Assembly: GCF_900100785.1 (NCBI RefSeq)
Contig: NZ_FNCP01000002.1
Location: forward strand, 186,001 to 250,000
DNA from: Desulfosporosinus hippei DSM 8344
Lineage (GTDB): Bacteria; Bacillota; Desulfitobacteriia; Desulfitobacteriales; Desulfitobacteriaceae
Length of the DNA stretch: 64,000 nt
Direction of reading: 5' to 3'
Shown: piece by piece, positions 52,304 to 63,827 of the stretch
How the letters are laid out: every line of letters begins with the position of its first letter
Position numbering within the stretch: the first letter of the stretch is position 1
Position numbers and translations under genes: made by a program
The notes under the pieces: generated by a model
Database searches by the model: none
What the model saw: only the letters and a program-made list of their open reading frames with translations
Told to the model about the DNA's origin: nothing

Positions 52304-53128
52304 TTGAAAGCCATAGCATTTGTAGATTATGAGAATATATGGACTAGTTTATTAGACCGAGGGTTTGACCTGTCACCGGAACAGTTAGTTCAGTTCTTGC
52401 AACTTTATTCAGATCGTAATGATATTTATTTAATGGCAATTTATCTATACGCTAACTTTGATCGTGAGGAATTTTGGAGAACCCAAACAAGCTTTGAGAA
52501 AACTAATGTTTTCACACGGCATGTTTATGGCAAAAATAATTATTCAAGCACTGAGCTTCGTCGTAATGCAGCAGATCTGGAGCTAATGCTCGAAGCACAA
52601 GAAATCTTGCTGACAAGAGCAGCCACCTTTGATATGTTCTTATTTCTGACGGGAGATGGAGACTTTCTTTCATTACTAAGGAAAATAAGAGCCTGGGGGA
52701 AAGATGTTAAGGTGATTGGGGTTTCTGGAAGTGTTCATCATGCTTTGCAGCCCTATTGTGAAGAAGATGACCTTTTACAGTGGATTTTGCAAGAGAAACA
52801 TGAGCCAGAGTACCAACCTGAACAAGATTTGGAACAAGGAATTCAGATCCTTGGAACACTTCAAATTCGTTTACCCTACGTAGCATCAACAAAAGCCAGA
52901 TCGGCATTGACAGAACTTCTTGGACGTTCAATCTCACAAGTGAAAGAGTTTATTCGCTATATGCTTAAAGAAGATATTCTCAGAGAAAAAGAGCATCCTG
53001 ATCCAAACTTGAGGATAGGAAAAACCAAAATTTACCTGCTTAATCTGAAAAAACCTAAGGTTCAGGAGGTATTAGGGAATCTTTATGAGAATGTGTCAGA
53101 GAGACAATTAAAATTAAGTTTAGAATAA
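52304..53128 (+). CDS. NYN domain protein (LabA/DUF88 type)
   Basis: A 274-residue protein. The N-terminal NYN/PIN-like nuclease fold has the acidic residues in FVDYENIW, AADLELMLEA and LTGDGDFLSLL. A C-terminal winged-helix-like region of about 80 residues (TKARSALTELLGRSISQVKE) follows. Family members are single-strand RNA or DNA nucleases or RNA-binding factors. TTG 52304 is chosen because GAGGTGAT, a perfect extended ribosome site, lies just before it. In-frame GTGs at 52283 and 52295 are poorly spaced. Confidence 0.85.
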   Translation: MKAIAFVDYENIWTSLLDRGFDLSPEQLVQFLQLYSDRNDIYLMAIYLYANFDREEFWRTQTSFEKTNVFTRHVYGKNNYSSTELRRNAADLELMLEAQEILLTRAATFDMFLFLTGDGDFLSLLRKIRAWGKDVKVIGVSGSVHHALQPYCEEDDLLQWILQEKHEPEYQPEQDLEQGIQILGTLQIRLPYVASTKARSALTELLGRSISQVKEFIRYMLKEDILREKEHPDPNLRIGKTKIYLLNLKKPKVQEVLGNLYENVSERQLKLSLE

Positions 53129-53344
53129 AATTCATGCATAGAAGGTTCTTAATCTGGTAATTATAGTGGGTAGACAATACGGAGATGCGCAAGGGGAGAG
53201 GGGTTGAGCCCTTTAAATTAACAAGTGCATGAAAACAAAAGCAATTATAAGATTTAATGAGCAAATTGAGCATAAATCTATATTTTTTAGGCATTAGGGG
53301 GGTTGCTTTCCCGCACCCCCTTGCATATTATTATAGATATATTG

Positions 53345-53371
53345 TTAGCACTCAATAGAGTCGAGTGCTAA
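53345..53371 (+). promoter_or_regulatory. CIRCE operator (HrcA site)
   Basis: TTAGCACTC-N9-GAGTGCTAA, a perfect CIRCE inverted repeat, 47 bases before groES. It indicates HrcA-controlled heat-shock expression of the groESL operon. Confidence 0.97.
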
Positions 53372-53417
53372 CAAGTATTTAATAAAAAAATACAAAAAAT
53401 AGGAGGGACTTTTCTTC

Positions 53418-53702
53418 ATGAACATTAAACCTCTAGCAGATCGGGTAATTATTAAGGCACTCCCGATGGAAGAAAAAACAAAGAGCGGTATCATTATGCC
53501 GGACACCGCTAAGGAAAAACCACAAGAAGGTGAAATTGTCGCTGTTGGACCTGGAAAAGTGGAAAAAGGGGAACGCATTGCTTTAGAGGTCAAAGTGGGT
53601 GACCGCGTAATTTATTCAAAATATGCTGGAACCGAAGTCAAATATGACGGTGAAGAATACTTAATCCTCAAAGAAAACGATATTTTAGCCATTCTTGGTT
53701 AA
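53418..53702 (+). CDS. groES: Co-chaperonin GroES
   Basis: A 94-residue Cpn10 with [16 protein letters not shown], the mobile loop [17 protein letters not shown] and [21 protein letters not shown]. It caps the GroEL ring. It is first gene of the CIRCE-regulated operon, with AGGAGGGA before ATG. Confidence 0.97.
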   Translation: MNIKPLADRVIIKALPMEEKTKSGIIMPDTAKEKPQEGEIVAVGPGKVEKGERIALEVKVGDRVIYSKYAGTEVKYDGEEYLILKENDILAILG

Positions 53703-53706
53703 TTGA

Positions 53707-55377
<1,671 letters not shown>

Positions 55378-55462
55378 GATTGTCCTGAAACCTTTGGTAT
55401 CAGCCAGTCTACAGTATCAGTCCCTAGAAGGCTTATGTTTTGACCACATTTGAATCCAAAAT

Positions 55463-55505
55463 AAGAGGCTCCACAATAATTTGCGAATTATTGTGGAGCC
55501 TCTTT
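55463..55505. terminator. Terminator of groESL (likely bidirectional)
   Basis: AAGAGGCTCCACAATAATT / AATTATTGTGGAGCCTCTT perfect stem with a short loop. It also faces the end of the convergent small gene at 55534. Confidence 0.88.
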
Positions 55506-55533
55506 CCGTCGTTGTAACGACTATTTCCATTCA

Positions 55534-55731
55534 TCAAGAATGTCCTAGTTCGCTCAAGGCCGCTATATTTGCCTCCTGGTAAACTGTATTGTCAGGTTTC
55601 ATGTTTTGTGGCGTTAAAGTCTGGTTCCTTAACTCTGTGTATGCTTTTTCCAATTGAGAGTATTTAGCTTTAAGTTCTCCTAATTCACTTGCTAAAGCTT
55701 CTCTTGTTGCCTGATCTTTGTGGCTCAACAT
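55534..55731 (-). CDS. Small coiled-coil hypothetical protein
   Basis: A 65-residue protein with a heptad-rich helix (EALASELGELKAKYSQLEKA) and a short polar tail. There is no Cys, signal or membrane segment. ATG 55731 follows AAGGAGG at 55737-55743. The family is not recognised. It is convergent with groEL and is probably a small structural or regulatory protein. The 347 bases to the next gene at 56079 are AT-rich and hold no other gene. A CGATAA box at 55941 may belong to a promoter. Confidence 0.65.
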   Translation of the reverse strand: MLSHKDQATREALASELGELKAKYSQLEKAYTELRNQTLTPQNMKPDNTVYQEANIAALSELGHS

Positions 55732-56078
55732 GAACTCCTCCTTGAATATTTAACTATTAAACACCAGTATTTCCTGAATTTAAGGAATGATGTCTGACGT
55801 TTTATGGTAACTGGTTTTTTTTCGATGCTGTCTAAATAATGAAAATCGAACAGTTAGTATTGAAACTTGTTGAACTAAGGTTACATGTTATGATTCTGAA
55901 TACAATCATTAATAAACATGGTTTAATTGATAGGAGATGTCGATAATTCTGCTTACATGATATGTTGTGTCGAAAGCAACAAAACATTAATATTTACTAT
56001 AAATTCACAGCATTTATGTGCCGATAAGAACTAAAATGGCAGTTTAGACTTTAATGATGATTGGCAGGAGGTGGGTTT

Positions 56079-57158
56079 ATGAGAATTGCAAGCTCAGATG
56101 TAGCTATGAGCAGCCAGCATAGTTATTCTGAAGCAACTGTGAGTCTAGAGTCCCTTAAAACATGGGATAACAGAGGGAATACGATTAACCAAGTTGACTT
56201 TACCAAGCTGGAGAGCGATACGGTAGAAATATCTGAACAGGCTAAATATCTTCAGATGTCTGAGGAAACTGAGGTGAGCAAATCCCATAGTGAAGCAGAT
56301 TCTCTTTTTCAGCTTAGCGAGTCGGATGAACGAAGGATTGAGCTTATCCAAAGGTTATTTAAAGCCTTAACAGGCAAAAGGATTAAGTTTGTGATACCCC
56401 AAAAGGTTGAGCTTAAGGATCCCAATCTATTCCTTAACATCCAAGACCCAAAGGTTATGACAATCCAGCGCTTACAGCTGCCGCAGAGCGTAGGGTGGGG
56501 ACTTATTTATAATAAAAGTACGACTCATTATGAGACGGAAAGTACATCCTTTAGAGCTCATGTAGCGGTAAAAACTGAAGATGGCAAAGAAATCAAACTA
56601 GATCTGCAATTAAACCTTAGCCGAGATTTTATGTCTAGGAATGACATTAGTGTCCGTGCAGGTGATGCCTTAATTGACCCGCTAGTTATCAACTATGGTT
56701 CAGCAAGCGCATCAGTTACACAGAAAAAATATGCGTTTGATATTGATGCCGATGGAGCATTGGATCAAATATCCTTCGTCGGACCTGGCAGCGGGTTTTT
56801 AGCCTTAGACCTTAATCAAGATGGAATTATCAACGATGGCAAGGAGCTTTTTGGGCCCAACAGCGGAGATGGGTTTTCTGATCTAGCTAATTATGATTTA
56901 GACGAAAATGGCTGGATCGATGAGAATGATGCTATTTACGAAAAACTGCGTATCTCGACAAAGGATGCTGAGGGTAATGATCAATTATTAGCTCTTGGCG
57001 AAAAGGGAATTGGAGCTATCTATCTGGGAAATGTCAATACGAGCTTTGCCTTAAAAAATACCAGTAACCAGCTCGATGCCCAAATTCAAAAAACAGGAAT
57101 TTTTCTTAGGGAAAATGGTAGTGCAGGAACAATTCAACATGTTGACTTAAGCGTATAA
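56079..57158 (+). CDS. EF-hand/FG-GAP-like calcium-binding hypothetical protein
   Basis: A 359-residue protein with no signal peptide. A Ser/Glu-rich N-terminus (about 1-90) leads to a middle beta-rich domain. It then has three acidic Ca-binding-like loops: DIDADGALDQISFVG, DLNQDGIINDGKELFG and DLDENGWIDENDAIYE. This layout recurs in VCBS/dockerin-like hypothetical proteins of Clostridia. ATG 56079 follows CAGGAGG. The longer frame has three more Gly-rich codons and is not favoured. Function unknown; a Ca-dependent structural or surface role is likely. Confidence 0.75.
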   Translation: MRIASSDVAMSSQHSYSEATVSLESLKTWDNRGNTINQVDFTKLESDTVEISEQAKYLQMSEETEVSKSHSEADSLFQLSESDERRIELIQRLFKALTGKRIKFVIPQKVELKDPNLFLNIQDPKVMTIQRLQLPQSVGWGLIYNKSTTHYETESTSFRAHVAVKTEDGKEIKLDLQLNLSRDFMSRNDISVRAGDALIDPLVINYGSASASVTQKKYAFDIDADGALDQISFVGPGSGFLALDLNQDGIINDGKELFGPNSGDGFSDLANYDLDENGWIDENDAIYEKLRISTKDAEGNDQLLALGEKGIGAIYLGNVNTSFALKNTSNQLDAQIQKTGIFLRENGSAGTIQHVDLSV

Positions 57159-57352
57159 CAATCATAAGCTGTTCTCACATTTGATAATGCAATAGGATTT
57201 AACAAAGTACTTAAGCCCTTTCTCTGTGGCTTAGGTACTTTTATTAATACAGTGCAGTATTGTAAATGTGAATGCCCTTCGTACTTATGTTGGAATAGGG
57301 CAAGCTAAGTACACATATAAGTAGGGTAAGAACTCCGCCAGGGGGGCATGTG

Positions 57353-58015
57353 ATGAAGAAAAGAGGAATTTGGTTACTCATCGGAATCAGCATCGTGCTG
57401 ATAGGGGTATTTCTAGGACGCTTTTTTTGGCAGCCAGAACCCATCGATATGGTCACGCACGGCTTAGAACGACTAAACGCAGCGCCCTCTTTTCGCTACA
57501 GTTTAACCCAGCACCAATGGGTCGAGGGGAAAGATCGCGTACTTACTCAGATTCAAGGGGAGAAGGACGGTGGGAACATTCGAATCATGGGTCAGCTAGT
57601 CGGGAGCGAGGTAGAGATGATAAAAATTGGTGATTCTACCTATAGTAAAGATCCTTTCAGTAAAAAGTGGGTTCGTTTTGCTAACGCTCCTGCAGCCCAG
57701 GAAGTCTTTCTGGCGGAGCTCAATCCCTTATCTTCGCTTCAGATGAAAGAGATTGGAGAGGTGATGCTTAGAGGTCAAGAGAAAGTAAATGGTGATAGAG
57801 TATGGGTATGCCAATTAAAACCTAGTGTACAGAATCAAATGATGGAGGTATTTTGGACGGATTTTCAGTATACGCTTTACATTCGCAAATCAGATAAAAC
57901 AATAGTCAAAGCGGCTATTGAAGCGAAAAATAAAGCCAAGTCCGACCCCATGACGATGACACTCGAGTTTAAAGATATTGGTAAGAAGATAGATATTCAG
58001 GCACCTAACATTTAA
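57353..58015 (+). CDS. Membrane-anchored or exported hypothetical protein
   Basis: A 220-residue protein with one N-terminal hydrophobic segment (about 5-25) and a mainly beta-strand extracytoplasmic part, patterned like lipoprotein-carrier/LppX-like folds (FRYSLTQHQWVEGKDRVLTQ and KWVRFANAPAAQEVF). There is no lipobox cysteine. ATG 57353 follows GGGGGG. An adjacent GTG at 57350 is possible. It stands alone before a strong terminator. Function unknown. Confidence 0.7.
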   Translation: MKKRGIWLLIGISIVLIGVFLGRFFWQPEPIDMVTHGLERLNAAPSFRYSLTQHQWVEGKDRVLTQIQGEKDGGNIRIMGQLVGSEVEMIKIGDSTYSKDPFSKKWVRFANAPAAQEVFLAELNPLSSLQMKEIGEVMLRGQEKVNGDRVWVCQLKPSVQNQMMEVFWTDFQYTLYIRKSDKTIVKAAIEAKNKAKSDPMTMTLEFKDIGKKIDIQAPNI

Positions 58016-58033
58016 AAAGGAGTTCTAAGTTTA

Positions 58034-58083
58034 ATAGCAAGCAGTATGCAAATATTTAAGCATACTGCTTGCTATGTTTTTTT
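58034..58083 (+). terminator. Terminator after the exported hypothetical gene
   Basis: ATAGCAAGCAGTATGC / GCATACTGCTTGCTAT perfect stem followed by a T-run. Confidence 0.9.
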
Positions 58084-58159
58084 GACTGATCAAAAACTTA
58101 AATAACGTTAAATCCTGTAGTTTTCTTTAAATTAAATAACATTAAAGTAATAAAAGCGT

Positions 58160-58188
58160 TTGCACAATGGGCAAGCCTCTGGTATAGT
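58160..58188 (+). promoter_or_regulatory. Promoter of the hpt-guaA operon
   Basis: TTGCAC (58160-58165) and TATAGT (58183-58188) with a 17-base spacer, 53 bases before hpt. No purine riboswitch is evident in this leader. Confidence 0.65.
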
Positions 58189-58241
58189 TTTGGCATGAGT
58201 TTTTCAGTTGTTGAATTTATAGGATAGTGGAGGTGCCTTAA

Positions 58242-58784
58242 ATGGAAGAATATATTGCGAAAGTGCTGATATCAAGGGAAGAATTGGGAAAACGTGTAGC
58301 AGAATTAGGGGCAGAAATTACTAGAGATTATGAAGGCAAGAATCTTTTAGTTCTAGGGATTTTGAAAGGGGCAGTGCCCTTTATGTCGGACCTTATTCGA
58401 GAGATTAAATTGCCGTTGGCCTATGATTTTATGGCATTATCAAGCTATGGCGCGTCCACTCAATCGTCTGGAGTAGTAAGGATTCTTAAGGATTTAGAAC
58501 GAAGCGTTGACGATGTCCATATTTTAATTATTGAAGATATTGTTGATACCGGACTAACCCTAAAATACTTAAAAGCAAATCTTAAAGCAAGAAATCCTTT
58601 AAGTGTCAAAGTGGTTACACTTCTTGATAAGGCTGCGCGCAGACAGGCAGATGTTACCCCTGATTACAATGGTTTTTCAATTCCTGATGAATTTGTTGTA
58701 GGGTATGGCTTGGACTTTAATGAGGAATATCGCAATTTGCCTTATGTTGGAGTATTAAAACAAGAAGCGTATGAGATCATTTAA
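58242..58784 (+). CDS. hpt: Hypoxanthine phosphoribosyltransferase
   Basis: A 180-residue type I PRTase. It has the PRPP-binding motif VHILIIEDIVDTGLTL, GILKGAVPFMSDLIRE, and FVVGYGLDFNEEYRNLPYVGV at the end. It salvages hypoxanthine and guanine to IMP and GMP. It is followed 35 bases later by guaA, so both act in GMP supply. Confidence 0.96.
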   Translation: MEEYIAKVLISREELGKRVAELGAEITRDYEGKNLLVLGILKGAVPFMSDLIREIKLPLAYDFMALSSYGASTQSSGVVRILKDLERSVDDVHILIIEDIVDTGLTLKYLKANLKARNPLSVKVVTLLDKAARRQADVTPDYNGFSIPDEFVVGYGLDFNEEYRNLPYVGVLKQEAYEII

Positions 58785-58819
58785 TTAATTTAAATAAACA
58801 AGAATGGTGTTGAATAATC

Positions 58820-60352
58820 GTGACAGAAGAAGTCATTTTGGTATTGGATTTTGGAGGACAATATAATCAATTAATAGCTCGGCGAGTGCGAGAGGCACAT
58901 GTATATTCTGAAATGATTTCATATAAAACCCCTATCGATGAAATAAAGGCTCGTCGGCCTAAGGGGATAATTTTTTCCGGCGGACCGGCAAGTGTCAATC
59001 AGCCGAATTCCCCTACAGTCGATTTAGAAATATATTCACTAGGGATTCCCATACTGGGGATTTGCTACGGAATGCAGTTAATGACCGTACAATTAGGAGG
59101 TAGTGTTGAACACCCCGAAGTAAAAGAATATGGGAAAACAATGCTTACAGTCGATAAGGCAACAGACCTTTGGCAGGACTTGGGAGGAGAACGTCCTTGT
59201 TGGATGAGCCACGGAGATTCTGTCCAAACCTTGCCGGAGGGCTTTAGTGTTGCTGCTCATACTAATCATACTCCAGTTGCAGCCATGATGAATGAACAGC
59301 GTCATTTCTATGGTGTTCAGTTTCATCCGGAAGTTAAGCATACCCCGGATGGACAAGCGATGTTAGAGAAGTTTCTCTTTGATATTTGTAAATGTACCGG
59401 AGACTGGACGATGGAATCTTTCATCGAGCTGCAGGTTGCCGAGATACGAGCTAAGGTTGGAAAGGGAAGGGTTCTTTGTGCTTTGAGTGGTGGAGTAGAC
59501 TCTTCCGTAGCTGCAGCCTTAGTACATCGTGCAGTTGGCGATCAGCTAACCTGTGTGTTTGTTGATCATGGGTTTATGCGTAAAAATGAAGCTGAACAGG
59601 TAAAAAAGATTTTTACAGAGCAGTTTAAGCTTAACTTAGTTTTTATAGATGTCCACGAGCGTTTCCTGAAAAAGCTTGAAGGGGTGTCTGACCCGGAAAC
59701 TAAGCGTAAAGCTATTGGCAATGAGTTTATTCGTGTTTTTGAAGTAGAGGCAGCGAAGTTGGGGCAAGTAGATTTCTTGGTTCAAGGTACCCTTTATCCG
59801 GATATTGTGGAAAGTGGAACGGATACAGCTGAAACAATTAAGAGTCATCATAACGTTGGCGGCTTGCCGGAAGATATGAAATTTGAACTTATTGAGCCAT
59901 TACGCATGCTTTTTAAAGATGAAGTTCGTGAGTTAGGTATTGAATTAGGGATGAGTGAGGAGATTGTCTGGCGGCAACCATTCCCAGGGCCTGGCCTGGC
60001 AATCCGAATTCTTGGAGAAGTAACACGTGAAAAGTTAGATATTTTGCGTGAAGCAGATGCAGTCATTCTTGAAGAAATTCGCCGTTCGGGCATGTACCGT
60101 GATTTATGGCAAAGCTTCGCTGTTCTCCCTTCCATCAAAAGTGTCGGTGTCATGGGAGACGGTCGAACCTATGAGTATCCTATCATTTTCCGAGCAGTTA
60201 CCAGCGAAGATGCCATGACGGCAGATTGGGCCAGACTCCCTTATGAGCTTCTGCATAACATATCCTCAAGGATTGTCAACGAAGTCGAAGGTGTCAACCG
60301 TGTGGTTTATGATATCACCTCAAAGCCCCCTGGAACCATTGAGTGGGAGTAG
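58820..60352 (+). CDS. guaA: GMP synthase (glutamine-hydrolysing)
   Basis: A 510-residue two-domain enzyme. The class I glutamine amidotransferase half has GICYGMQLM (nucleophile Cys) and FHPEVKHT. The ATP pyrophosphatase half has the P-loop [23 protein letters not shown], and the dimerisation end KPPGTIEWE. It converts XMP to GMP. It has a GTG start. Confidence 0.98.
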   Translation: MTEEVILVLDFGGQYNQLIARRVREAHVYSEMISYKTPIDEIKARRPKGIIFSGGPASVNQPNSPTVDLEIYSLGIPILGICYGMQLMTVQLGGSVEHPEVKEYGKTMLTVDKATDLWQDLGGERPCWMSHGDSVQTLPEGFSVAAHTNHTPVAAMMNEQRHFYGVQFHPEVKHTPDGQAMLEKFLFDICKCTGDWTMESFIELQVAEIRAKVGKGRVLCALSGGVDSSVAAALVHRAVGDQLTCVFVDHGFMRKNEAEQVKKIFTEQFKLNLVFIDVHERFLKKLEGVSDPETKRKAIGNEFIRVFEVEAAKLGQVDFLVQGTLYPDIVESGTDTAETIKSHHNVGGLPEDMKFELIEPLRMLFKDEVRELGIELGMSEEIVWRQPFPGPGLAIRILGEVTREKLDILREADAVILEEIRRSGMYRDLWQSFAVLPSIKSVGVMGDGRTYEYPIIFRAVTSEDAMTADWARLPYELLHNISSRIVNEVEGVNRVVYDITSKPPGTIEWE

Positions 60353-60410
60353 GGTAGATGTAGCATAAACACTAGATTTTCAAGGGTTTAATGGGTGTAT
60401 GAGTATTTGG

Positions 60411-60463
60411 CAGGTGGTTATGATTTCAGTCAGTTTTTGGCGTCATCATAGCCACCTGTTTTG
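60411..60463 (+). terminator. Terminator of guaA
   Basis: CAGGTGGTTATGAT / ATCATAGCCACCTG (one G-T pair) followed by TTTTG. The rest of 60464-60705 is AT-rich, with no gene seen. Confidence 0.85.
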
Positions 60464-60705
60464 TTGTTACCGGCTTACAAGACACTTGAAAGCTAAAAGA
60501 TAAATTAGCGAAAGGGCAGTGATGATTGCTGCATTCTGATACTTCAATAAAATTAGATTGAAGGGAGTAAAGGAAGGTTTTATGGGGAATCGTGTCGAAT
60601 TATATTCTTAAAATAAGACTTGTAAATGGGCAGTAAAGTGGAGTTGTATTGCTTTTCTGATTTAGTTAAGAGCTTAAACCCTGTCAGAGAATTGGAGGAA
60701 CTAGA

Positions 60706-63012
60706 TTGGACAACTCTAGCTTGAGTAACAAGAACTATGAGAATATGGTGAATTTAACCCCTGAACTATTATGTATAACCAATATGGAAGGGGTATTTAA
60801 GTACGTAAACCCCGCGTTTGAGAATGTAATAGGTTACAGTAGCGAAGAAATTGTCGGCTTAACTCTTCATGTCTTTTTACACGATGAAGACGTAATAGCC
60901 ATTAAAAATACAATGCAAACCTTATTCAATGAAAAAAATGATTCCTCAAGTTTTGAACTGCATCATAGATGTAAAGATGGGACTTATAAATGGTTATCAT
61001 GGAATACCAGGGTTGACTGGACTGAAGGTCTAGTTTATTCGGCAGGACGAGACATCACAGAAAAGAGAAAAATGGAACAAGATTGCTTAAAATTAAGGGA
61101 GAGATTACTAGAAGCACAGGAATTTGCACAATTAGGATATTGGGAATTTGATACTATGACTGGGGACTGTCTTTGGTCTGATGAAATGTTTCGAATAGGT
61201 GGCTTTGAGCCACAGGAATTTATACCCACCATTAATGACTTCTTGTTGTCAATTCATCCTGATGACAAAGAGTTTGTTATAAATATCATGCAAGTGCTAT
61301 TAAACGGGAGTGAATGCGAATTTGATTTTAGGTTAATTAGACAGGATAACGAGATAATATGGGTTCATGAAAAAGTAAGGCATGAGTTTGACGCTTCTGG
61401 ATTACCAGTTCGCAGTTACGGAGTAATCCAAGATATAACCCAGCGGAAATTGAGTGAACTCAAGCTAAAAGAAAGTGAAGAAAAATTCAAAGAACTTGCC
61501 GAAAACCTTGGTGAAGTTATTTATATTCAGCAGAATGGGCAGTTCGTTTATATTAGTTCGGCGTACGAGAGAGTAACGGGTAAAACATGCCAAAGTATGT
61601 ATGAAAACCCTCTTTCTTATATAGACTCTATACACCCTGAAGATAAAGATAGAATTGTAAAAGTACGTTTGGAGGACAAATACATTTCAAAAGGGTTGTT
61701 TGATGAACAGTATAGAATTATCCAACCTGATGGAAATATTCGCTGGGTTTGGACGAGGTCTTTTCCAATTCGTGACGAAAACGGTGAAATTATAAAGAGA
61801 GTTGGTATTGCTAATAACATAACCAAACTCAAAGAATATGAAGAATCACTAAGAGAAGCAATGGAAAAAGCAGAGGCTTCCAATAAAACAAAAAGCCAGT
61901 TCCTTGCAAATATGAGCCATGAGATTAGAACCCCAATGAATGGTATTCTGGGGATGGCTCAACTACTTGTAATGAATCTAAAAGATGAGGAAAAGGAAAT
62001 GGCTACTATTATAAAAGCTAGTGGCGATGACCTATTAAAGATCATCGATGATATCCTTGATTTATCAAGAATCGAGGCGGGTAAGCTTAGGTTAAGTCAG
62101 GAAGAATTTGATATTAATATGTTAGTTAATCATGTTAACAAAGTAATGGAAACTCTTGTAAAGCAAAAAGGGATTTCATATAAATCCTATATTGAGAGAA
62201 CAATAGTCAATCGCCTGATAGGCGATCCTGATAGACTTAAACAAGTGTTATTTAATCTTTTAGGAAATGCTATAAAGTTCACGGAACAGGGAAGCATCGA
62301 ATTATCAATAGCTAAGGGCAAAGTATTTGAGGATAAATTGCAATTAGTATTCTCGGTAAATGATTCAGGGATAGGCATTGCAGACGATAAAGTGGGGCAG
62401 CTGTTTACCTACTTCACACAGGGTGATGATTCTGTAACCAAGAAGTATGGAGGAACAGGGTTAGGTCTAGCGATATCGAAACAACTTATTAACATGATGG
62501 ATGGAGAAATAAGTGTGGAGAGTAAGCTAGGAGTTGGTAGCTGCTTTTCTTTTAGTGCAATCTTTAAGGCGGCAATGGATAACACAGAGATCAATAATAC
62601 TAACAATGAAGATACTCTTAACGTGACTGCAACTTCTTCAACGGCCTTACTTGTTGAAGATGATTACGTAAGTGGAGTAGTTATGAAGAAACTCTGTGAA
62701 AGGAGAAATATTGCCTTAACAATAGTAACTAATGGCAAACAAGCCATAGAAATAATGAAAAAGGAATGTTTTGATATCATATTCATGGATATTCAGATGC
62801 CTGATATAAGTGGTTATGAGACTACAAGAATTATTAGGGATATGGAGCGGGAAGTTAATAAGCATACTCCGATTATTGCTACTACTGCTTTCGCTTTAGT
62901 TGGTGACAGGGAAAAATGTATTGATGTAGGGATGGATGATTATCTAGCAAAACCAATTGATTCCGAAAAATTCTACGCAATAGTTGAGAGATGGTCAAAA
63001 GGCAAAACGTGA
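60706..63012 (+). CDS. Three-PAS hybrid sensor histidine kinase
   Basis: A 768-residue cytoplasmic protein with no membrane segment. It has three PAS/PAC units (about 15-125, 135-250, 260-385), then HisKA with the phospho-acceptor His in MSHEIRTPMNGILGMAQLL. The HATPase domain has N-box LGNAIKFTEQGSI and GTGLGLAISKQL. A C-terminal receiver has phospho-acceptor Asp in FMDIQMPDISG and the KP Lys in YLAKPID. There is no HPt domain, so a separate phosphotransfer protein is needed. TTG start after GGAGGA. Confidence 0.93.
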   Translation: MDNSSLSNKNYENMVNLTPELLCITNMEGVFKYVNPAFENVIGYSSEEIVGLTLHVFLHDEDVIAIKNTMQTLFNEKNDSSSFELHHRCKDGTYKWLSWNTRVDWTEGLVYSAGRDITEKRKMEQDCLKLRERLLEAQEFAQLGYWEFDTMTGDCLWSDEMFRIGGFEPQEFIPTINDFLLSIHPDDKEFVINIMQVLLNGSECEFDFRLIRQDNEIIWVHEKVRHEFDASGLPVRSYGVIQDITQRKLSELKLKESEEKFKELAENLGEVIYIQQNGQFVYISSAYERVTGKTCQSMYENPLSYIDSIHPEDKDRIVKVRLEDKYISKGLFDEQYRIIQPDGNIRWVWTRSFPIRDENGEIIKRVGIANNITKLKEYEESLREAMEKAEASNKTKSQFLANMSHEIRTPMNGILGMAQLLVMNLKDEEKEMATIIKASGDDLLKIIDDILDLSRIEAGKLRLSQEEFDINMLVNHVNKVMETLVKQKGISYKSYIERTIVNRLIGDPDRLKQVLFNLLGNAIKFTEQGSIELSIAKGKVFEDKLQLVFSVNDSGIGIADDKVGQLFTYFTQGDDSVTKKYGGTGLGLAISKQLINMMDGEISVESKLGVGSCFSFSAIFKAAMDNTEINNTNNEDTLNVTATSSTALLVEDDYVSGVVMKKLCERRNIALTIVTNGKQAIEIMKKECFDIIFMDIQMPDISGYETTRIIRDMEREVNKHTPIIATTAFALVGDREKCIDVGMDDYLAKPIDSEKFYAIVERWSKGKT

Positions 63013-63033
63013 GTATAACCATATGAAGTTACT

Positions 63034-63055
63034 AAGCACCCTGAGGGTGCTTTAA
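63034..63055 (+). terminator. Terminator of the hybrid kinase gene
   Basis: AAGCACC-CTGA-GGGTGCTT stem, 21 bases after the stop codon. Confidence 0.65.
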
Positions 63056-63119
63056 GTATTTGGTTGTTCAATTATCAGGTGAGATGGGTTGACTTGAATT
63101 AAGCCTGTGTCGAACATAA

Positions 63120-63218
63120 CACTATTATCGACATGGAGGAACAATTAGCCTGGAAACCGGGCCCGAGAGCACAACATTCATCATTAAACTGCCCTTGTCT
63201 GGGTTTCGACAGGCATAA
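63120..63218 (+). pseudogene. Remnant of a histidine kinase C-terminus
   Basis: A 32-codon open stretch right after a stop, with no start. It reads HGGTISLETGPESTTFIIKL, the very end of a HATPase domain (compare the kinase at 1621, which ends HGGMIEVDS...TTFTIKLP). It is a broken relic of a kinase gene. The rest of 63056-63376 is AT-rich, with no gene seen. Confidence 0.75.
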
Positions 63219-63376
63219 AATATAGATTATAGCTTAGTATCTGATATTATGGAATTAATGTGGAAGGAATACCATATTACGACAAATGATTACCTATTAA
63301 TGGATAATTTATTCTTGCTAATTCATCTTTAAAGCAATAAAATCTTCTTGAGAAGAGATTTTCAGGAGGAATCCGT

Positions 63377-63547
63377 GTGGAAAAGAAACTTTTGAAAAGA
63401 ATTGAGGCATTACGTCAGAAACTCAATAAATTCGAACTTACTCGTAACCTTGTTGATAGTGAAGTCGTTGAGGTTAGTCAACAATTAGACAAGCTGCTTA
63501 ATCAATACCAAAGGGTTGTTTCTTATCAACAATTAAGCTTTTGGTAA
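63377..63547 (+). CDS. Spo0E-like sporulation phosphatase
   Basis: A 56-residue helical-hairpin protein with the Spo0E signature VSQQLDKLLNQYQ (SQxLD core) and an Arg/Lys-rich first helix (KRIEALRQKLNKF). Spo0E proteins dephosphorylate Spo0A and delay sporulation. GTG 63377 follows AGGAGGA by six bases. Its position after a PAS-kinase and a kinase relic fits a sporulation phosphorelay setting. Confidence 0.88.
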   Translation: MEKKLLKRIEALRQKLNKFELTRNLVDSEVVEVSQQLDKLLNQYQRVVSYQQLSFW

Positions 63548-63827
63548 ACAAGAATATAGTTACAAAGGGATACCACAAGAGAATCCAATCTTGCAGGTGT
63601 CCTTTTTTTTGCTGCCAATCAAAAGGTAGATCATATGTTCTAAAGTTTAGGCTTTGTACGTGGTTCAATATTTTATGTTCAGATAAACTGGGCTTGTTTA
63701 TTTCCAATTCATAAGTACGGTAGCTGTACTTTTATTGCAATAATACTGGATATATTATGGAAATAAGGACTAGTTAAGTGCTTTTATCTCTTAAAGGGAT
63801 TATAATAGACTAGCAGAGGAGGGCAAA

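Noticed and set aside
63498-63707. 69-codon frame on the minus strand after the Spo0E gene
   Set aside because: It overlaps the 3' end of the Spo0E-like gene, has no ribosome site or family resemblance, and is AT-rich intergenic sequence.
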